From: Luteolibacter arcticus
GTDB lineage: Bacteria > Verrucomicrobiota > Verrucomicrobiia > Verrucomicrobiales > Akkermansiaceae
Direction of reading: 5' to 3'
DNA length: 64,000 nt
Assembly (NCBI RefSeq): GCF_025950235.1
Contig: NZ_JAPDDT010000004.1
Span: 310,001 to 374,000 of the forward strand
The position numbers were made by a program, and so were the translations under genes. Positions 24,136 through 33,553 of this stretch are shown one piece after another. Positions within the stretch are counted from its first letter, which is position 1, and every line of letters begins with the position of its first letter. Under the pieces are notes generated by a model, which saw only the letters and a program-made list of their open reading frames with translations, made no database searches and was not told the origin of the DNA.

Positions 24136-27100
24136 TCAGGGCGAACTCAGCCGGAGGAACTGCTGCGAACCCGCGGCCGGGACCTTGATCACCACCCGCG
24201 ACACCCCCGGGCTTACCGGGGTGATGGACTCGACTGCGTAATCGACAGCCTGGAGCCGGCCCCACTCGCCGAGATCGCCGGAAAGCTCTACGTGGTAGTC
24301 CTCCCCAAGCACGAAGCCGGTGCGGACATTCCAGCCGAGTTCGTGGTCGCCGGGGAGCGCATGGGCCAGACCGAGCAGTGACGGCGTTTCCGCTGTGTTC
24401 GGATCGCCTCCGGACAGCAGCTCGAAGAACGCGGCCACGCCGTCATGATCGTCATCCGACGAGGGGCTGCTGACGCCAAAAGACAACTCCCAGGCGTCGA
24501 AGAGACCGTTCTCGTCGGAATCCTCGGTGAGGTCGGGACTGGCTTCGTCGATCAGGTCAACGATGACCGTGCGTTCCAACACACCGGGATTCGGAGCGAA
24601 GTGGTCGGCCACCTCCACGGTGAGCTGGTGCTGCGATTGGCGCTCGAAGTCGATGATGCCGTTCAAGCGCAGCTCACCGCTGGACGCATCCAGCGAAAAC
24701 AGCCCGCGCTCATTCCCGGCGGTGATTGTGTAAGTCAGCAGCGACTGGTCGGCGACGTCTTCGCGGACGTCGGGATCATCCGCACTCGCCAAACCGACCA
24801 CATGGCCGGCGGATTCGTTTTCCGAAAGGTTCGTCTGCCCGATGCTCCCCTCCGCCGGCATCGGAGCGACGTTGGCATGGTGATCGATCCACTCGCCGAT
24901 GAGCGCAATGCCCTCCGCATCGAAGACGTTCGTGGCGAGCGGCGGCATCTGCGAATAGCCGTTGAAAATGCCGTTGATCACGCTGCGGGCATTGATCTTG
25001 TTCCAAAGCGCCGAGTTCGCCTTGTCCCCGGGCCGGATGATGTGATCGGTCAAGTCCGGCGTAGCTTCGCTGACCGGATGACTGTAGAGCAGTCCGGTCT
25101 GCTCCAGGGTGAGATGGCCCCGTGCATCCCACGACTCCGGCGTGCCGCCGCCGGGCTGGTGGCAGTAGGAGCAATTCACCGCAAGATAGGAGCGGACCCG
25201 TTCCTCGATCCCGGCGCCTGTTTCATCCGGCCGGTAGAAGCGCGGCAGGCTGACGGGCTCGGCTGTGAGGCCGTTCAGGTATCCGCCGTTCGAAAGCAGC
25301 GTCAGCAAATTGCCGGTCTGCCCGTGGATCGTCTGCTGCAGATTGAACTGCCGCGTGCTCATGCTGAGCGCATGGCCGGCCGTCGCGGTGTGGCAGCTCA
25401 GGCATTCGGCGCGCGACGGGATATGCCAACCGACACTGGCTGCCACGCCATTCTCATCCGCATAGCTCACCGTGAAATCCTCGCCGCTGTTAGGCACCAG
25501 CGTCGCCTCGGTGCCGGCTTCGTTCCAGCGGTAGGAGACGCCATAGGACCCGCTGCTATTCCGCACCAACACGCGGGTTTCCAGCCTCTTCTTCAAGGTT
25601 CCCGGATTGCTCCGGTCGAGATCGAAGTCGAAGTGCTTCACCCAGACCATGCCATCGGGGAAAGACCAGTTCCCGTCCTGCGACCAGCCGATGGTGTCGG
25701 TGAGGTTCTTGATCACGAACCAGCGCTTCTTCTCCGCGCCGTCCGACCAGAAAGTAAGGTTCGGCTCATAGGGAACCACCCCGGGATTCGGCGTCAGGTC
25801 GGCAAGGTCGGCAAACAGGCCGAGCTCCGAGAGAGTCGCCGGATAGTCCTCCGGGCCGGGCGGCTGCACGGTGATGCGCATCAGCCGGTTGCTCCCGCCA
25901 TTCTCGAGCACGAAGATGCCCTTGGTCACCGGGTCCACGTGAAAGTCCACGATGCGGTTGGTGCTGAGCCGCAGGTCGGTCAGTTCGATCACCGATGATC
26001 CATCGCGGCTGATGCTCCAAATCCGCCCGGAGCCGTAGTCGCCGCAGATGTAGCGGTTGGTCAGCGTGGGCAGCGCGCTATCGCGATAGTAGATTCCGCC
26101 GGTTGCCGAGTTGTTGCCGTTGCTGTGCGGGTATGCGAACAGCGGCGGCTTGTGCGGCGTCGTGCCGGATGGCTGAGGTGGCACGAACGCGAGGCCGGGC
26201 GTGACGATATCGCCCTCGTAATAAGACCAGCCGCCGTTCTCGCCTTTCTTCAGGATCGAGAACTCCTCGCGGGCATCCTTCCCCACGTCGCCGATCCACG
26301 CCTCCGTCGCGCCGGTGCCATCCTCGACATCGAGGTGAAACTTGAAGGGATTGCGCAAGCCCACCGCCCACATCTCCGTCCGGACTTTGGAAAGCTGGCC
26401 GGAGAAGTCGGCCCCATCGAAGCTGCCGTTCCAGCTACCGCCCAGACTGGTGTGCACGAAGGGATTGTCCAGCGGCACCCGGAAGTTCGGCTCCTGCGCG
26501 GTGCTCGTGTAGGGCGTGTTCGGGCTTTCGAGACCATTCAAGCCACCCACGGCGATGGCGTAGTGAAGGTTTGGCTTCGGATTGGTCGAGGCGGGATTGA
26601 CGTCGATGCGGATCAACGAGCTGTAAAAGTCCTTGGTCAGCCGCTGGCCATTCCGGTAGGGGTCACCTTGGTCGCCCTCGTCGCCGAAGGTGATGTAGAG
26701 ATAACCGTCGGGCCCGAATTTCGCGTCGTTGATGCTGTGGAAGAGGTGCTGCTCGGCGAGATTCAAGTACGGCCACTCGGTCGCCATCACCGCCGAGCTT
26801 TCCGCCGCCGAAAGCCCGTCCGCAGCCGCCACGAGGTGGGCCGGGGAAAGCGTGAAACGCGAGACACGCAGGTCGCACTCGATCACCGGGTCCAGCCCGC
26901 CGTTCTTGTCGAGATTCGACATCACATCATGCAACGTCTGTCCCGGACTGGGGACGGGCAGGCGAGTCGAATCGCCCTGATAGTTCACGACGATGTGCCC
27001 GGTGGTGGCGAAGTCGGGAAAGCACTCGATCGAGTAAATGCTGCGTCCGCGCGTGAAGTTTGAAAGCGAGGCAACATCCAAGACCAGATGCTTCACCGGC

Positions 27101-28302
27101 ACTGCCGCCGTGGAGTCCGGCACATACCAGATCGAGCCATTGACCGAGGCGACGAGCAGCGCGGACGGAGTACCGGGCACCGAGGTCATCGCCACGGCAT
27201 TGGGGAAGCTTAGCCCCGGCATCGCGTCAATGATCGCCAGCCCCCCGGCCGCGGCAGCCGGAGGATCGGCAGGTACCGTCGCCGTCACATTGGCGAGGCG
27301 GAAATTCCCGCTGATGGTGACGTTCACGTCTCCCTCGGACGGCTGCGTCCCACCTGCATTGGAAATCCGGTAGCGAAAACTATCCACACCGGCGGTGGTG
27401 CCGGTGTGCTTGTAGATGAATATTCTCCGGTTCGCATCGTAGCTCGCGGTCCCATGTGCCGGGGACGAAACGAGCTGCAAGCTTGCCGGATCGAAGATAC
27501 CTGTGTCGTTTGCCAAGGGACGCAAGGTAGTCCCGCCGCCGATGCTGACTTCGACGGCATCGCTCACGGCGCGCGGCTCCGTGCCCGGAATGGGAGGCAG
27601 CGTGAGGTTGGCAGCCGCGGTATCGACATAAAGATCGTCGTAATACACCGACGTGTTGGCACCGTTGGTCGATTTCGTCAGGAAGGCCACGAGAGCATTG
27701 GTCCCGGGAGCGTTGCGGAAGCCGAAGCCGGTTCCGCCCGTGTTGTTCAGGATCTGTGTCTGGTTCTTGTAGGTGCTATCTCCCTCGCTTTGCAGGTAGA
27801 ACTGCCAGGTATCGGAGCTGTTATTAATCACCATCCAGACATTGTACCAAGTGCCCTGCACGATCGGCTTGTCCACCGTGGGGCCAACATTGCGGCCCCG
27901 GATATTCGCACCCGAGATCCCGCCTTGGGCTTCGAACACGCCGAAGTTTCCGCCGAGGTCGGGACTCGAAACATCTGAGATTCCCCACACCTCGTCATTG
28001 TTCGCAGTGAGGCGGCAGACCCGGAAAAAGAACGTGGCGGTAGTACCTTGGGGGATTGCGAGAGATGACAAGCTCGCCCCGCCATTTCCCGCACGATGCA
28101 AGACCTTGTTTCCGACGACTACCGGATCAGCGATGACCTGCGCGCAGGTGGCATTCGAAGCAATCCAACCGTGCTGGCCACCCACATTGCCAAGTGCCTT
28201 CGTCTGGAAGTCTTCTACCAACGTGAATCCCGCATGGGCAGGCAGAAGCAAACACAGCGCAAGACACACGAACAGGCGTCGCGGATTCCTTGGGTTATTC
28301 AT
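24136..28302 (-). CDS. Exported PQQ-type sugar dehydrogenase fused to cytochrome c and cadherin-like domains
   Basis: A 1,388-residue protein from ATG 28302, with a signal peptide ending LLPAHAG. The first ~230 residues are a lectin/concanavalin-like domain, followed by an Ig-like linker (RPLANDTGIFDP). Residues ~350-840 form a PQQ-dependent glucose/sorbosone dehydrogenase beta propeller (FGPDGYLYITFGDEGDQG, WAVGLRNPF, IGDVGKDAREE, GENGGWSYYEG). Two heme c motifs follow: CLSCH at residues 967-971 and CSYCH at 1044-1048, in the SO2930-like diheme arrangement with EWIDHHANV. A cadherin-type repeat (SLDASSGELRLNG, IDFERQSQHQLTVEV) and a C-terminal block complete it. It likely oxidises sugars in the periplasm, passing electrons to its own hemes. 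It leads a leftward operon. Confidence 0.88.
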   Translation of the reverse strand: MNNPRNPRRLFVCLALCLLLPAHAGFTLVEDFQTKALGNVGGQHGWIASNATCAQVIADPVVVGNKVLHRAGNGGASLSSLAIPQGTTATFFFRVCRLTANNDEVWGISDVSSPDLGGNFGVFEAQGGISGANIRGRNVGPTVDKPIVQGTWYNVWMVINNSSDTWQFYLQSEGDSTYKNQTQILNNTGGTGFGFRNAPGTNALVAFLTKSTNGANTSVYYDDLYVDTAAANLTLPPIPGTEPRAVSDAVEVSIGGGTTLRPLANDTGIFDPASLQLVSSPAHGTASYDANRRIFIYKHTGTTAGVDSFRYRISNAGGTQPSEGDVNVTISGNFRLANVTATVPADPPAAAAGGLAIIDAMPGLSFPNAVAMTSVPGTPSALLVASVNGSIWYVPDSTAAVPVKHLVLDVASLSNFTRGRSIYSIECFPDFATTGHIVVNYQGDSTRLPVPSPGQTLHDVMSNLDKNGGLDPVIECDLRVSRFTLSPAHLVAAADGLSAAESSAVMATEWPYLNLAEQHLFHSINDAKFGPDGYLYITFGDEGDQGDPYRNGQRLTKDFYSSLIRIDVNPASTNPKPNLHYAIAVGGLNGLESPNTPYTSTAQEPNFRVPLDNPFVHTSLGGSWNGSFDGADFSGQLSKVRTEMWAVGLRNPFKFHLDVEDGTGATEAWIGDVGKDAREEFSILKKGENGGWSYYEGDIVTPGLAFVPPQPSGTTPHKPPLFAYPHSNGNNSATGGIYYRDSALPTLTNRYICGDYGSGRIWSISRDGSSVIELTDLRLSTNRIVDFHVDPVTKGIFVLENGGSNRLMRITVQPPGPEDYPATLSELGLFADLADLTPNPGVVPYEPNLTFWSDGAEKKRWFVIKNLTDTIGWSQDGNWSFPDGMVWVKHFDFDLDRSNPGTLKKRLETRVLVRNSSGSYGVSYRWNEAGTEATLVPNSGEDFTVSYADENGVAASVGWHIPSRAECLSCHTATAGHALSMSTRQFNLQQTIHGQTGNLLTLLSNGGYLNGLTAEPVSLPRFYRPDETGAGIEERVRSYLAVNCSYCHQPGGGTPESWDARGHLTLEQTGLLYSHPVSEATPDLTDHIIRPGDKANSALWNKINARSVINGIFNGYSQMPPLATNVFDAEGIALIGEWIDHHANVAPMPAEGSIGQTNLSENESAGHVVGLASADDPDVREDVADQSLLTYTITAGNERGLFSLDASSGELRLNGIIDFERQSQHQLTVEVADHFAPNPGVLERTVIVDLIDEASPDLTEDSDENGLFDAWELSFGVSSPSSDDDHDGVAAFFELLSGGDPNTAETPSLLGLAHALPGDHELGWNVRTGFVLGEDYHVELSGDLGEWGRLQAVDYAVESITPVSPGVSRVVIKVPAAGSQQFLRLSSP

Positions 28303-28646
28303 GGGTTAGTCGCAGGTAAGCGGCAATCTGTATGACATCAATCCTAAAGTTGCATAAAATTGCCTAATTTTCCCAAAGCGCATTTTCCCGCTCTGACTGT
28401 GCGGTTCGGCTCTAGAAACTCCCTTCCTCAAAACATGACGACCCTAACAACTCCGCTGATTGCGGGAGGAGGCGCTATGCGATTCCAAGCGCGGGCCGCA
28501 GGAATCTAGGGCACTACTAAAAGTGCAATTCAAGGAACAACGAAAGAAACGAAAGCTCGCGGAAGAAAGGCATGGAACCTCTTCGTTCGTTTCGATCGTT
28601 TCGTTGCTCCCTTCTATCGAGGCACCGGAACTTCTCGGAGTTGCCT
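28303..28646. other. Intergenic region between the PQQ dehydrogenase and DUF1080 genes
   Basis: This 344-bp region holds the promoter zone of the leftward PQQ dehydrogenase gene (AT-rich, 28320-28380) and, nearer the DUF1080 stop, a paired inverted repeat at 28534-28610. No gene is supported. No clear -35/-10 pair could be fixed by eye. Confidence 0.45.
28534..28610. repeat. Imperfect inverted repeat rich in CGAAA/TTTCG (type D)
   Basis: The left arm GGAACAACGAAAGAAACGAAA (from 28534) and the right arm ending TTTCGATCGTTTCGTTGCTCC (to 28610) are imperfect inverted copies with a spacer of ~35 bp. The right arm contains the palindrome CGATCG. It resembles the other paired palindromic elements of this window in shape but not in sequence, and lies just after the stop of a DUF1080 gene. 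Confidence 0.55.
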
Positions 28647-29408
28647 TTACTCCGCGGCGAAATCCGTATCCGCCTTCTCCAATTCCAGCTCCCTGATCCA
28701 GATGTTGCGGAAGCGGACGTCGTGACCTTCCGCCTGCAGCTTGAGACCTTGGGGGGAGTCGGTGATCCCCTTCCCGCCGTCGTTTCCGCCATCCACGCCG
28801 GAGTTCGGCCCGCCCCAGACCTGATTGATGGACTGGTTCACGTGCGCCTTCTTGCCATTGAAGTACATCGTCACCATCGGCTTCTCGGCGAGCTTGCCGT
28901 CCTTGAAGCGGGCGGCGCGGAAGACGATGTCGTAGGCATTCCATTTCCCCGCGCCCAGATAGTGCTGGTACGGCGACTCGGTCTCGTTGATCACCGCGGC
29001 CATGCCGTGCTTGGTCTTGTCGCCATCGAGGATCTGGATTTCGTAGCGGTTCTGCAGGTAGACGCCGCTGTTGCCCCCCTCCTTGGCGATGTTGAATTCA
29101 ATGTGCAGTCGGAAGTCCTTGTATGCCTTCTTCGTCACAATGTCGGCCGTGCCGTATTTCCCACCGGCCGCGGCGGGATCGTCGCTCATGACCACGGTGC
29201 CCTTGTCCACCGGATCCTCGACGATCTTCCACTTGATCGGCAGCGATGACGCAAAGCGCGGGCCCTGCCAGTAGGTCCACTTGGCGTCGAGCATCTCGCG
29301 GCTGCCATCGAAAACCACCTCGGCTCCTTCGACAGGCTTGGCCCCGACGCCGACTTCGGCATGAAGGGTTCCAAGGGTGGCGAGCAGCGGAAAAAGAAAG
29401 CGATGCAT
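28647..29408 (-). CDS. Secreted DUF1080 protein
   Basis: A 253-residue protein from ATG 29408 (a GTG precedes it in frame). The signal peptide is short (HRFLFPLLATLGTLHAEV). The DUF1080 concanavalin-like fold spans most of the protein: VVFDGSREMLDAKWTYW, then FRLHIEFNIAKEGGNSGVYL (the family's NSGVYLQ block), YEIQILDGD, and HDVRFRNIWIREL near the end. It is located 45 bp downstream of a second DUF1080 gene, so the two are almost certainly co-transcribed and may act on the same sugar. Predicted location is the periplasm. Confidence 0.9.
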   Translation of the reverse strand: MHRFLFPLLATLGTLHAEVGVGAKPVEGAEVVFDGSREMLDAKWTYWQGPRFASSLPIKWKIVEDPVDKGTVVMSDDPAAAGGKYGTADIVTKKAYKDFRLHIEFNIAKEGGNSGVYLQNRYEIQILDGDKTKHGMAAVINETESPYQHYLGAGKWNAYDIVFRAARFKDGKLAEKPMVTMYFNGKKAHVNQSINQVWGGPNSGVDGGNDGGKGITDSPQGLKLQAEGHDVRFRNIWIRELELEKADTDFAAE

Positions 29409-29453
29409 CACTGGCCTACACGTGGCAAACGACCGGTCTTTCCATCGATCGTG

Positions 29454-31094
29454 TCACGGCGCGGGCTTCACGTTTTCCAGCAGGAAAAGTGCGTCTTGAT
29501 AATCGCCATTGGCCGCTTCCTCGAAGCCGACCACAAAGGCGTCCTTCAGATCGCGGCCGGCAATGCGGGATGCCGGGTAAACTCGCGCGGTGCGGGCGAT
29601 CTTCGCCTCAGTGGGCAAGCCGGGATCGGTGAAGGACACGTATTGATGAGCATTCAGGTAAAACGCGAAGCCTTCGGCGGGAGCCTCGATCTCGACTGAA
29701 CTCGCACCGCCCTCAAGTGGCGGCAGCAGAGATTGATGAGCGTCCGGCACGGCCATGGAATCCGCCAGCTTGCCCGACTCGACCAGCGCGGTGCTGCCTT
29801 TCGCGACGATTCCAAAAGGCGTCGCACCCGGAGGTGAAAAGCGCGCGAGCGGCGTGATGCGGACCTTCCCCTCGCCTGCTTTCGCGAAATACGGCACATC
29901 CTTGCTTTCCCCGATCGTGTCCGGCTTCGTGTCGAGCTCCAGCTTCGCGCCACCGACATCCAGCGGCATCCCCAGCGCATGAACGACCGACTGAAGCGAC
30001 GGCTCATTCTTTCCTTCAAACGCCGCGAGCCCGATCCCCTGGAGAATCACGAAAGCCCCGCTCTCCGGCGTGCCGATGCGCAGGCCCGCGCTGTAGCGGT
30101 CTGCCCCGTGCGTCGGCCGAAAGTTCACCGTCACCTCCATGCTCTCGCCCGGTGCGAGTTCCATCTTGCCCGACGTCGCACTGAAGGCACCGGCATCCTT
30201 TCCTGTGATCGATACCTCCGCCGGCAGTGAATGCTTGAGCGGATTCTTCACGGTGATCGTTCCACTGCGAGCCAGCCTGTCCTTCACCGCGCTCAAGCTG
30301 AGCAAGCTCTTGTCCGGACGCAGCGGCTCTTCCAGCTCGCGGATCTCGATCTTCCGATACTGGATCTCCGCTCCCTCGAATTGCAGGCAGAGCTTCCCTT
30401 CCTTCAAGGCTCCGCCTGTTAGATGCTGCATGCCCTCCAGTCGCGAGCGGACGTGGCCGTTCAGGATGTGCTCGGCGGATTCGTCGGCATGCACGATCAC
30501 CTCCGAGCGATTCCATCCCGCATGATCGTACTCGGGAAAGCGGCCGAAGTAGGTCTGGTTCTTCGCCTTCCGCAAAAAGCCGCCATTCTCCGGCAGCAAG
30601 GAAGCGTCGCCCTGCCCCTGCGGAGCCTGATCGGGATCCGGATGCGCCCAACTGTATCCGCTCTCCCCGATGAAAATGATGTCGCCGCTATCCCCCTCCT
30701 GAATCTGATACTCCACCGAGGGCGGCCAGATCTTCGCGGTATTGGACGCGTGATAGAGCAGGCCCGCATCACGGATCGCGTCCTTCCGCGGTGCGAATTT
30801 CTTTTCCAGCCAGCGATACTCCAACGCCAGGTGAAAGCGCGAGTAGGAGCCGTCACTCGTGATCACGCCGAAGGGGACCTTCATCGTCGGATCGCTGTCG
30901 GCGTACATGTGGATCGCCCCGTCGCGGACCTGCACGATCCGGTCGGGATCCTGACCCACCGGCAGCTTGTCCACCGTCACCGTCCACCCGCTCAGATCCT
31001 TGCCGTTGAAGAGGCTCTTCCACTCGCCCTGTGCGCTGGCGGCGGAGGCGATCACGAGAAAGGCGGCAGAGACGGAGAAAAAGTGGGTTTCCAT
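29454..31094 (-). CDS. Secreted DUF1080 protein with ASH-like and sugar-binding C-terminal domains
   Basis: A 546-residue protein from ATG 31094 (METHFF). A signal peptide ends SAASAQG. The N-terminal DUF1080 domain starts WKSLFNGKDLSGWTVTVD, continues with RFHLALEYRW, and includes AGLLYHASN and PSVEYQIQEGDSGD. Residues ~280-370 form an Ig-like/choice-of-anchor D domain (GTITVKNPLKHSLPAE, ELAPGESMEVTVNFRPTH). The remainder is a further beta domain (FYLNAHQYVSFTD) of unknown type. It leads the two-gene DUF1080 operon and has a terminator of the VOC gene in front of it. The fusion of DUF1080 to an ASH-like domain is not rare in Planctomycetes/Verrucomicrobia, as far as I recall. Confidence 0.85.
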   Translation of the reverse strand: METHFFSVSAAFLVIASAASAQGEWKSLFNGKDLSGWTVTVDKLPVGQDPDRIVQVRDGAIHMYADSDPTMKVPFGVITSDGSYSRFHLALEYRWLEKKFAPRKDAIRDAGLLYHASNTAKIWPPSVEYQIQEGDSGDIIFIGESGYSWAHPDPDQAPQGQGDASLLPENGGFLRKAKNQTYFGRFPEYDHAGWNRSEVIVHADESAEHILNGHVRSRLEGMQHLTGGALKEGKLCLQFEGAEIQYRKIEIRELEEPLRPDKSLLSLSAVKDRLARSGTITVKNPLKHSLPAEVSITGKDAGAFSATSGKMELAPGESMEVTVNFRPTHGADRYSAGLRIGTPESGAFVILQGIGLAAFEGKNEPSLQSVVHALGMPLDVGGAKLELDTKPDTIGESKDVPYFAKAGEGKVRITPLARFSPPGATPFGIVAKGSTALVESGKLADSMAVPDAHQSLLPPLEGGASSVEIEAPAEGFAFYLNAHQYVSFTDPGLPTEAKIARTARVYPASRIAGRDLKDAFVVGFEEAANGDYQDALFLLENVKPAP

Positions 31095-31180
31095 AGGACA
31101 AGGCAAAGCAGGGGTTCCTACGGATGAGCAAGGCCATGGTTGTCAGACAGATTGTCATGATCGGGGGCTTCGGGATCCTG

Positions 31181-31215
31181 AAAAAAGACGCCTGCCGCCC
31201 CTAGAGACGGCAGGC
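31181..31215 (-). terminator. Terminator of the VOC gene
   Basis: An 8-bp stem GCCTGCCG (31190-31197) pairs with CGGCAGGC (31208-31215), with a 10-nt loop. On the minus strand it is followed by TC and six T. It lies 22 bp after the VOC gene stop. Confidence 0.85.
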
Positions 31216-31236
31216 AAACCGGGAGACAGGTAAGCG

Positions 31237-31608
31237 TCAGACCATGCTGTGCAGCCCGACCACATTGCCTTCGGGATCGCGGAAGATGCCGATGAAGCCG
31301 TGTGGCGCGATGTCCATGCGCTCTTTCAGCACGATGCCACCGGCGGCAGGGATGCGGGAGAGCACGCCATCGAGGTCGCCCTCGACATTCAGATAGACCA
31401 TGGTGCCTCCGGCACCAGGCTGACAGCCCTCCATCTGGGTGATCGCGCCACAGACCCCCTTGTCGTGGTCGCCGGGGAAGACCACCATACGGCAGCCTTC
31501 CATCGAGGCTGGCTCCAGCTTGGAATCGAGGATGGTGCTGTAGAAGTCGGTGGCATTGGCCAGATCGTTGGTGAAGATCTCGAACCAGTTCAGGGAATTC
31601 GTTTTCAT
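31237..31608 (-). CDS. VOC (glyoxalase/bleomycin resistance) family protein
   Basis: A 123-residue single vicinal-oxygen-chelate domain from ATG 31608. It begins NSLNWFEIFTNDLANATDFY, the usual first beta-alpha unit, and ends IGIFRDPEGNVVGLHSMV, the second metal-ligand strand. The glyoxalase fold normally needs a dimer to complete two metal sites. No catalytic signature beyond the fold can be assigned; proteins of this PhnB/YdcJ-like subtype are often annotated only by fold. It is a single-gene transcript with its own terminator. Confidence 0.85.
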   Translation of the reverse strand: MKTNSLNWFEIFTNDLANATDFYSTILDSKLEPASMEGCRMVVFPGDHDKGVCGAITQMEGCQPGAGGTMVYLNVEGDLDGVLSRIPAAGGIVLKERMDIAPHGFIGIFRDPEGNVVGLHSMV

Positions 31609-31789
31609 GGTGTTGTCAGGTTGGTGGTTGGAATTCCGCCCGTAGATCGGGGCGACACGCACACTCCACCACGGCCCACTGACAACCCTATGTCAGGAGG
31701 GTTTTCAAAACACTCCCGTGACCTCAATTCGTCGTCGGAGTGCCCACCCCGGTCTTGCCCGCCACCCTCCGCGGCCTTAAGTCCCGGCC

Positions 31790-32425
31790 ATGGATCTCTC
31801 CGAATTCCGCAAGGAATACTCCGACCGCGGGCTGCATCGCGAAGACTTGGACGCCAATCCGATGGTGCAGTTCGAGCGGTGGTTCCAGCAGGCGGTGGAA
31901 CTGGGCCTGCACGAGCCGAACGCGATGAGCCTGGCCACCGTCGATGCCACAGGACGGCCGCTGCTGCGCACCGTGCTGCTGAAATATTTCGACACGAACG
32001 GCTTCGTCTTTTTCACCAACTACCAGAGCCGCAAGGCCAGGCACATCGCCGAGAACCCGCAGGTGTCGCTGCTGTTCCCGTGGGTGATCCTGGAGCGGCA
32101 AGTCATCGTGCAAGGCCGCGCCGAGAAAATCTCCGCCGCGGAGTCGCTCAAATACTTCACCTCCCGCCCGCGCGAATCGCAGCTCGGGGCCTGGGTGTCG
32201 GACCAGAGTTCGGTGATCTCCTCCCGCAAGCTGCTGCTGCAAAAGCTGGCGGAGATCAAACAGAAGTTCGCCCACGGCGAGGTCCCGCTGCCGTCGTTCT
32301 GGGGCGGCTTCCGCGTGGTGCCGGAAACCATCGAGTTCTGGCAAGGCGGCCCAGCCCGACTGCACGACCGCTTCTTCTACGAGTGGAAAGACGCCGGGTG
32401 GGAAATCGAGCGGCTGTCGCCGTGA
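31790..32425 (+). CDS. pdxH: Pyridoxamine 5'-phosphate oxidase
   Basis: A 211-residue protein, the usual PdxH size. It has [20 protein letters not shown] at the N-terminus, [17 protein letters not shown] (FMN-binding strand with the R-x-V-L-L-K signature) and [15 protein letters not shown]. The C-terminus contains the PLP-binding [18 protein letters not shown], then RLHDRF and the terminal ERLSP, all diagnostic. It is an FMN enzyme that makes pyridoxal phosphate. Convergent with cvfB; a palindromic element begins 5 bp after the stop. Confidence 0.97.
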   Translation: MDLSEFRKEYSDRGLHREDLDANPMVQFERWFQQAVELGLHEPNAMSLATVDATGRPLLRTVLLKYFDTNGFVFFTNYQSRKARHIAENPQVSLLFPWVILERQVIVQGRAEKISAAESLKYFTSRPRESQLGAWVSDQSSVISSRKLLLQKLAEIKQKFAHGEVPLPSFWGGFRVVPETIEFWQGGPARLHDRFFYEWKDAGWEIERLSP

Positions 32426-32430
32426 TCGCC

Positions 32431-32686
32431 CCCGGGAGCGCCGGTCTTCAGACCGGCCTGAATGGTTCCTCGATGCTGACTTCTCCCTTCTTGAAGCCAC
32501 GGAAGGCAACCTGACTCCACTTCGGCCCTACGTGGACGGGGCGACAGTTGCTTCCGGGAAGCATTACTGGACTGCTCTTGACGGGCCCTCATACGGAAAG
32601 CAATTCCATCTTCCCACGGTAGGCCATGGCTTCCAGGCCGGCTTGGAAGCACCATTCGAGCCGGTCTGAAGACCGGCGCTCCCGGG
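32431..32686. repeat. Paired palindromic intergenic element (type B)
   Basis: Perfect 27-nt inverted arms lie at 32431-32457 and 32660-32686, each containing the hairpin GCCGGTCTTCAGACCGGC and an outer CCCGGGAGC. Imperfect pairing continues inside (GAATGGT with ACCATTC). The element fits exactly between the stops of two convergent genes, pdxH and cvfB, and may serve as a bidirectional terminator. The ~200-bp core has no gene. Confidence 0.85.
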
Positions 32687-32701
32687 AGAAAGCCCGACAC
32701 G

Positions 32702-33541
32702 TCACTCCCCCGCCAACCGGATCCCCTCGTCCCCGATCGTGATCTTGCGCTTCTTGAAGAGCGCGCCGGTCGCCTGCTTGAACGCCTTCTTGCTCACGCC
32801 GAGCGCCTTGTGGATGTCCTCCGCGGGGCTGGCGTCGCTGATCGCCCAGAAGCCACCGCGCTGCTTCAGCTCTTCTTCGATGCGCGTTTCGAGATCGTCG
32901 ATCCGCGTGCGGCCGGGCGGATAGAGGGAAAGATCGATCTTCCCGTCGGGGCGGGCTTGGACGACGTAGCCCTTGGTCTTCTCCCCCGCACGCAGGCGGC
33001 GGAAGACCTCGTTGGCGAAGAGCACGCCGGAATGCTTGCCCTCGATGATCGCCTTGTAGCCGAGTTCGGTCTTGCCGTAGAGCATCAGCTCCACCTCTTG
33101 GCCTTCCTTGTAATCCGGCGGCGTTAGATTGAGATATTTGTTGAGCCGCCGGGTGGCGACGATGCGGCCGCTCGCGTGATCGACATGGACGTGAACGACG
33201 TAGGACTTGCCAGCCTCGATCCGCTCCTTTTGCTCGCGGAATGGCAGCAGCAAATCCTTTGGCAATCCCCAGTCAAGGAAGGCACCCACGCCAGTGATCG
33301 CCAGCACTTCCAGATACGCGAACTCACCCGGCATCACCTTCGGCTGCTTCAGCGTCGCCACCGGTCGGTCCTCGGAATCGTGATAGAGGAACACATCCAC
33401 GACCCCGCCGATCTGCCAGTGGCGTGGCATTTCACGGCGCGGCAACAGCACCTCGCCGAGTTCGTCGCCGGCATCGAGGAAGAGGCCGAAAGGCTGCTCG
33501 CGGAGGATCGTCAGTTGGGCGCGCTCGCCGATCTTGGCCAT
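32702..33541 (-). CDS. cvfB: S1 RNA-binding domain protein of the CvfB family
   Basis: A 279-residue protein from ATG 33541. It starts MAKIGERAQLTILREQPFG, then LFLDAGDELGEVLLPRREMP (first S1-like domain) and GAFLDWGLPKDLLLPFREQ (second). The third S1 domain is marked by GYKAIIEGKHSGVLFANEVF. It ends in a winged helix with ASPAEDIHKALGVSKKAFKQ ATG. CvfB proteins bind RNA and, in Staphylococcus, regulate virulence factors; the role here is unknown. A paired palindromic element stands 13 bp upstream of the start codon, within the leader or promoter. Confidence 0.9.
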   Translation of the reverse strand: MAKIGERAQLTILREQPFGLFLDAGDELGEVLLPRREMPRHWQIGGVVDVFLYHDSEDRPVATLKQPKVMPGEFAYLEVLAITGVGAFLDWGLPKDLLLPFREQKERIEAGKSYVVHVHVDHASGRIVATRRLNKYLNLTPPDYKEGQEVELMLYGKTELGYKAIIEGKHSGVLFANEVFRRLRAGEKTKGYVVQARPDGKIDLSLYPPGRTRIDDLETRIEEELKQRGGFWAISDASPAEDIHKALGVSKKAFKQATGALFKKRKITIGDEGIRLAGE

Positions 33542-33553
33542 GGGAAGAGGAAT

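Noticed and set aside
32377-32700. 107-codon minus-strand frame in the pdxH-cvfB gap
   Set aside because: It is built from the palindromic element, as shown by mirrored peptide ends (APVFRPA and AGLKTGAPG).
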